A DNA stretch of 64,000 nt from Myxococcota bacterium (GTDB taxonomy: Bacteria > Myxococcota_A > UBA796). The stretch spans positions 1-64,000 of the forward strand of contig JAQXDW010000028.1 in NCBI GenBank assembly GCA_029251165.1, read 5' to 3'. Positions 59,519-64,000 of the stretch are shown here, piece after piece. Both the position numbers and the translations under genes were made by a program. Within the stretch, counting starts at the first letter, position 1. Every line of letters begins with the position of its first letter. The notes under the pieces are model-generated. The model was given only the letters and a program-made list of their open reading frames with translations, was not told the DNA's origin and did no database searches.

Positions 59519-61018
59519 CTACTTGCGAAGTTCTCTGCGGTAGACGTCTGCGCGCCCTCCGCCGCCGGACAGCAGCACCTCCAGCGGCGGGATCGCATAG
59601 ACGCTGATGCGGTCGTCGAGCATGTCGGAGTAGGCCAGGAAGCCACCATCGTCAGAGACGTCCAGCGCGGTCGGCTGGTTTCCCGCGACGATCGCATCGA
59701 GCAGCTCACCGGTCAGGGCGTCAAACACCAGCACCGAGCCCCACCTCGGCCCCGGCTTGTAGTAGGACTCCCGGTTGTTCGCCCCCCGACAGGACACGAA
59801 CAGCAGCCGCCCATCAGGGGTGAGGTCGATGGTGTTGGGGTTGGCGTCGGTGCGGGCAAGGGTGGTGGCCTGCCAGGTCTTCATGTCGAGCAGCCAGATG
59901 ATGCCCTTGCGCATGTCGGAGATGTACATGCGCTCTCGCTCCGCATCGGCGACCACGTGCCGCAGCACCGCGCCGCCGGAGAACAGCGGCTCCTGACGGC
60001 CAGTCTCGATGTTGATCCGGACCAGCTCTCCGCTGCCAAAAGAGACGACGTACAGCCACTCTCCAGACGGATCCATCCACAGCCCGCGGGGGGTGTCGAC
60101 GGTGTCCATCTCTCGGAGGACCTCCCCGGTGGTCAGATCCAGCTCGGTGATGTCGCTGCTGACCCAGTTGGAGACGTACAGCCGATCCCCTGCCGGGTTG
60201 AGGGCCATGATCTTGCTCCAGGTGGCCTTCGTGCGGAGCTGTCGCAGCAGCTGACCGGAGCCCCGATCGATCTCATAGACGCTGGCGGTCTCCATCTGGC
60301 TGGCGAAGACCCGCTCGCCGTCGTGGGAGTAGATGATCTCGACCGCGCCGTGCTTGCCGAGGGTGAGGCGGTGGAGGCGCTCACCGGTTGCAGCATCGTA
60401 GCCATCAACCGAGGGAGGACCGCCGAGAAAGGAGGCCCAGATCTGGCTGCCGTCGGGCGAGAAGCGCAGACCCTTGGGGTGGTGTCCGCTGCGGAACTCC
60501 AGGACTTTCTGGAGCAGCTGCCCCTCTCGGTCCATCCAGTACGCCGCAGCGTGATCGGCGTCGATGAACGCCTCGACGGTGCGGGTCTGGAGGCGCTCAC
60601 CAGACAGGGTGAGGCGCGTCGGGCCGGCGAGCACCTCGCCGGCGTAGTCACCGGTTCCCGAGATGGTCTGCCCGTCTGCGCTCTGGAGGCTCCAGGCGGT
60701 GCGCGGAGGCTGCACGGTGAAGGAGAGGGCCTGCGGCTGCGGCTCCAGCGTGAACGACAGCGCGGTCGGCTCCGCACCCGGCTCCAGCGGCGGCAGGCTG
60801 ACCACGGAGGACTGCATCGCGAAGCCCCGGCGGGCGATGCTGAGGGGGTAGTCGCCCGGCGACAGGATCAGGGTTTCGCCGCTGAGGCGCTGACCGCCGA
60901 GGACCACCGCAGCATCCGCAGGGGTCACGGAGACGGTCAGGCGCGCCTCTGGCGGCGGCGACGGAGGCGCCAGTGGAGCGGAAGGAGCAGGGGTGCAGCT
61001 CAAGAGGAATGGCAGCAT
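59519..61018 (-). CDS. Lipoprotein with PEGA-like domain and YncE/YVTN beta-propeller
   Basis: 499 residues. Short signal with lipobox FLLSC. Residues 25-90 form a PEGA-like beta domain (LTVSVTPADAAVVLGGQRLSG...LSPGDYPLSIARRGF). From about 160 a seven-bladed propeller follows with repeats such as FSPDGSQIWASFLGG, SHDGERVFASQME, NPAGDRLYVSNWVSSDI, DPSGEWLYVVSFGSGEL and TPDGRLLFVSCRGANN. It is a surface binding protein; such propellers often bind peptides, glycans or nucleic acid. The n-region lacks positive charge, but stops in frame just upstream fix the start. Function unknown. Confidence 0.8.
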   Translation of the reverse strand: MLPFLLSCTPAPSAPLAPPSPPPEARLTVSVTPADAAVVLGGQRLSGETLILSPGDYPLSIARRGFAMQSSVVSLPPLEPGAEPTALSFTLEPQPQALSFTVQPPRTAWSLQSADGQTISGTGDYAGEVLAGPTRLTLSGERLQTRTVEAFIDADHAAAYWMDREGQLLQKVLEFRSGHHPKGLRFSPDGSQIWASFLGGPPSVDGYDAATGERLHRLTLGKHGAVEIIYSHDGERVFASQMETASVYEIDRGSGQLLRQLRTKATWSKIMALNPAGDRLYVSNWVSSDITELDLTTGEVLREMDTVDTPRGLWMDPSGEWLYVVSFGSGELVRINIETGRQEPLFSGGAVLRHVVADAERERMYISDMRKGIIWLLDMKTWQATTLARTDANPNTIDLTPDGRLLFVSCRGANNRESYYKPGPRWGSVLVFDALTGELLDAIVAGNQPTALDVSDDGGFLAYSDMLDDRISVYAIPPLEVLLSGGGGRADVYRRELRK

Positions 61019-61551
61019 CTACAGGACTTATTTTTTTCTGGCGCTCTGGTCGACCTTCCCTGCCACGAACCCGCTCCGATACGATCGCCCCAGTGTCCGA
61101 TGCCCGCCTCCGCTGGCTACACGATGGTCTCCGCCCCGACGACATCGCAGGACTCCCGATCGGCACCCCCTCGCGGGCTGAAGGCCGAGGGGCCCCCCGC
61201 AGTCCCCCTCGCCGGCCAGCCCGTTCCCTGACGACATGCGCTGGCGCGGCTGCGTCCGCCCGAGCTTGTCGGCGGTGAGGCGCGGTGTGCAGCGGTCAGC
61301 ATGCAGTAGATGGTCGGTCGGAGCCTTCAGCGTCTGCTCTCGACCAGCGCTGAGTCGGCCGCGCTGGGGGGCTGCTGGATTCGCAGGATGCCCATGACGG
61401 TGCCAGCGCTGGGCGAGCTGGAGTGCTGGCCACACGCAGGCGTCGGCTCGACGCTCGGAGAGCGTCCCGCCGGCGCTGTTCAGCGAGACGGTGTGGACCA
61501 TCGACACGCTCCACCAGCAGCATGCAGTGCGGTCGCGTTAAATCGTCCCCC
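61019..61551. other. 533-base region before mnmG without a convincing gene
   Basis: A T8-containing stretch at 61030 belongs to the lipoprotein promoter on the minus strand. Several GC-rich frames of 80-160 codons are open, but none has a good SD, a family motif or a continuous codon bias. A plus-strand frame near 61095-61180 (SDARLRWLHDGLRPDDIAG) resembles the start of a helix-turn-helix and may be the relic of a decayed gene. mnmG has no strong SD in front of its ATG. Confidence 0.35.
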
Positions 61552-63387
<1,836 letters not shown>

Positions 63388-63399
63388 CACACGAGAGGG

Positions 63400-63431
63400 G
63401 AAAAAAGAAGGCGAGCACCATGGTGCTCGCC
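63400..63431 (-). terminator. Intrinsic terminator for leftward transcription from the micro-ORF region
   Basis: A perfect 22-base palindrome (GGCGAGCACC...GGTGCTCGCC) at 63410-63431 is followed on the minus strand by TTCTTTTTT. This is a textbook Rho-independent terminator, and its T-run shows that it stops transcripts coming from the right, not mnmG transcripts. Confidence 0.85.
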
Positions 63432-63637
63432 TGGAGTGGCCGTGCGATGGAGCTGGGCTCTCAGCCGTTGCGAGAGGCGTCCAGGTCTCCAAGACTGCAA
63501 AGCCCGGGGTATGGTTACTGTCGAGAGTGCTTTGACCGACCCTTATTCCGTATAAACGGTAGTGGCCCACAGTGGTCATTTATGACGAGTAGTCACTTGA
63601 CGTGTGCGACCCTTGTTGGGGGGTCCGAGTCGGCGGT

Positions 63638-63682
63638 TTAAGACTCTGACAGGTGTCTCAATCGGGGTGGATCATCTTCCAT
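63638..63682 (-). CDS. Micro-ORF B, 14 codons, MEDDPPR...
   Basis: Reads MEDDPPRLRHLSES and then TAA. AAGGAGG lies ten bases before the ATG. The ATG is in the loop of a hairpin CTTCC-tgagat-GGAAG. The first six codons encode the same residues as micro-ORF A (MEDDPP) but with different third bases (GAT-GAT-CCA-CCC against GAC-GAC-CCG-CCG), which suggests that the peptide, not only the RNA, is kept. Too small for family assignment. Translation is unproven. Confidence 0.45.
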   Translation of the reverse strand: MEDDPPRLRHLSES

Positions 63683-63836
63683 CTCAGGAAGACCTCCTTG
63701 ACTGAAGTTAGAAGCTTTGGAAGCACTAAACGGTCATTTTAACATCTATCATCGATAGCGTCGGTTACCGTCGAGAGACTCTGCGCGCAGATGTTTCCAT
63801 TAACAAGGCAGTTGAGTATGTAAAGAACAGCGACGC

Positions 63837-63884
63837 TTAAAGTAGCTGTGTCCCTTCAAAATGCTTCGGCGGGTCGTCTTCCAT
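63837..63884 (-). CDS. Micro-ORF A, 15 codons, MEDDPPK...
   Basis: Reads MEDDPPKHFEGTQLL and then TAA. AAAAGGAGG lies seven bases before the ATG, the best SD spacing of any ORF in the region. The ATG is in the loop of CTTCC-aaat-GGAAG. It is the upstream copy of a tandem pair (micro-ORF B starts 202 bases further along the transcript). The peptide is acidic and not hydrophobic, unlike type I toxins. It could be a leader peptide, a secreted signal or a translated part of a regulatory RNA. Confidence 0.45.
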   Translation of the reverse strand: MEDDPPKHFEGTQLL

Positions 63885-64000
63885 TTGGAAGCCTCCTTTT
63901 GGCTGCATTGTCTACAATTGTTGTAGCACAACTGTTGATTTCAAAACCACTTTTTTTTGATTTTTTCGTCCCGCCTTTCAACATAGACGATAAGCCCACC

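Larger units (their letters stand above)
63388..64000. other. AT-richer non-mnmG tail containing a minus-strand micro-ORF transcription unit
   Basis: This 613-base tail has clearly lower GC than the rest of the window and no long ORF. On the minus strand it holds two similar micro-ORFs with strong SDs, repeated downstream boxes (ggttaccgtcgagag at 63763-63777 and ggttactgtcgagag at 63513-63527), several short palindromes (ctgcgcgcag, gtcatttatgac, CTACAA-caa-TTGTAG near 63910-63926) and a terminator at 63400-63431. The unit begins near or beyond 63930; its upstream end may lie outside the window. I do not recognise any known RNA family here. Confidence 0.6.

Noticed and set aside
61028-61507. 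159-codon minus-strand ORF before mnmG
   Set aside because: No SD, no homology that I can recall, low-complexity Arg/Gly composition; treated as non-coding.
63410-63431. mnmG terminator
   Set aside because: The A-run precedes and the T-run follows only on the minus strand, so the hairpin serves leftward transcription; mnmG itself has no T-run here.
63388-64000. A known RNA gene (tmRNA, RNase P, 6S) or tRNA in the AT-rich tail
   Set aside because: I could not find a tRNA-like end, the P4/P10 elements or the 6S bubble on either strand; the SD-ATG pairs explain the region better.

Overview
The window is a GC-rich bacterial chromosome segment. It is densely packed with genes on both strands and has no rRNA, tRNA, CRISPR array, transposase or prophage module that I can see. 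Many short lipoproteins with Asp/Thr-rich linkers, a receptor-type Ser/Thr kinase, a CotH-family lipoprotein, AgmX/PglI-like and SPINDLY-type proteins, and a Gram-negative envelope (outer-membrane barrel, TrkA/TrkH, class A PBP) suggest a myxobacterium-like member of the Myxococcota. That assignment is inference from gene content; no phylogenetic marker was compared.

Layout. 1-4.1 kb: the end of an ABC transporter ATPase and a fadA-fadB beta-oxidation pair. 4.2-6.5 kb: a voltage-sensor-like K+ channel with an RCK domain and a separate, paralogous RCK protein. 6.7-16 kb: lipoproteins, an AAA ATPase behind a LexA-like palindrome, a CotH lipoprotein, a SPINDLY glycosyltransferase, a GH5-like hydrolase, a thioesterase, a LysM lipoprotein and a YbaK deacylase. 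16-18 kb: an acyl-CoA dehydrogenase and SDR pair that resembles IpdE1/IpdF of steroid C/D-ring degradation. 18-26 kb: a ferritin-like lipoprotein, a three-gene MNIO (DUF692) bufferin-type RiPP operon, an unusual radical SAM protein, a PPP phosphatase and an EEP hydrolase. 26-39 kb: a steroid-degradation block with two SDRs, a FadD3-like HIP-CoA ligase, a double-length acyl-CoA dehydrogenase (FadE34-like), a 3-ketosteroid dehydrogenase (KstD-like), an enoyl-CoA hydratase, a KshA-like Rieske oxygenase and an aldehyde dehydrogenase. 39-64 kb: mostly housekeeping and envelope genes (rRNA methyltransferase, pckA, trkHA, PBP1, membrane glycosyltransferase, kinase, outer-membrane proteins, YncE-like lipoprotein, mnmG).

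How the genes work together. Six copies of one palindrome, TNNAACNNGTTNNA, lie only in front of the fadAB pair and the genes of the 26-39 kb block. They imply a single TetR-type regulator (KstR-like or PsrA-like, not in this window) that controls sterol ring attack, CoA activation and beta-oxidation together. The ipdE1/ipdF-like pair has different palindromes.

The most unusual stretch is the AT-richer last 600 bases. On the minus strand it carries two tandem, similar micro-ORFs of 15 and 14 codons, both starting MEDDPP. Each has a strong Shine-Dalgarno and a start codon inside a small CTTCC/GGAAG hairpin, and the unit ends in a clear intrinsic terminator facing away from mnmG. I do not recognise it.
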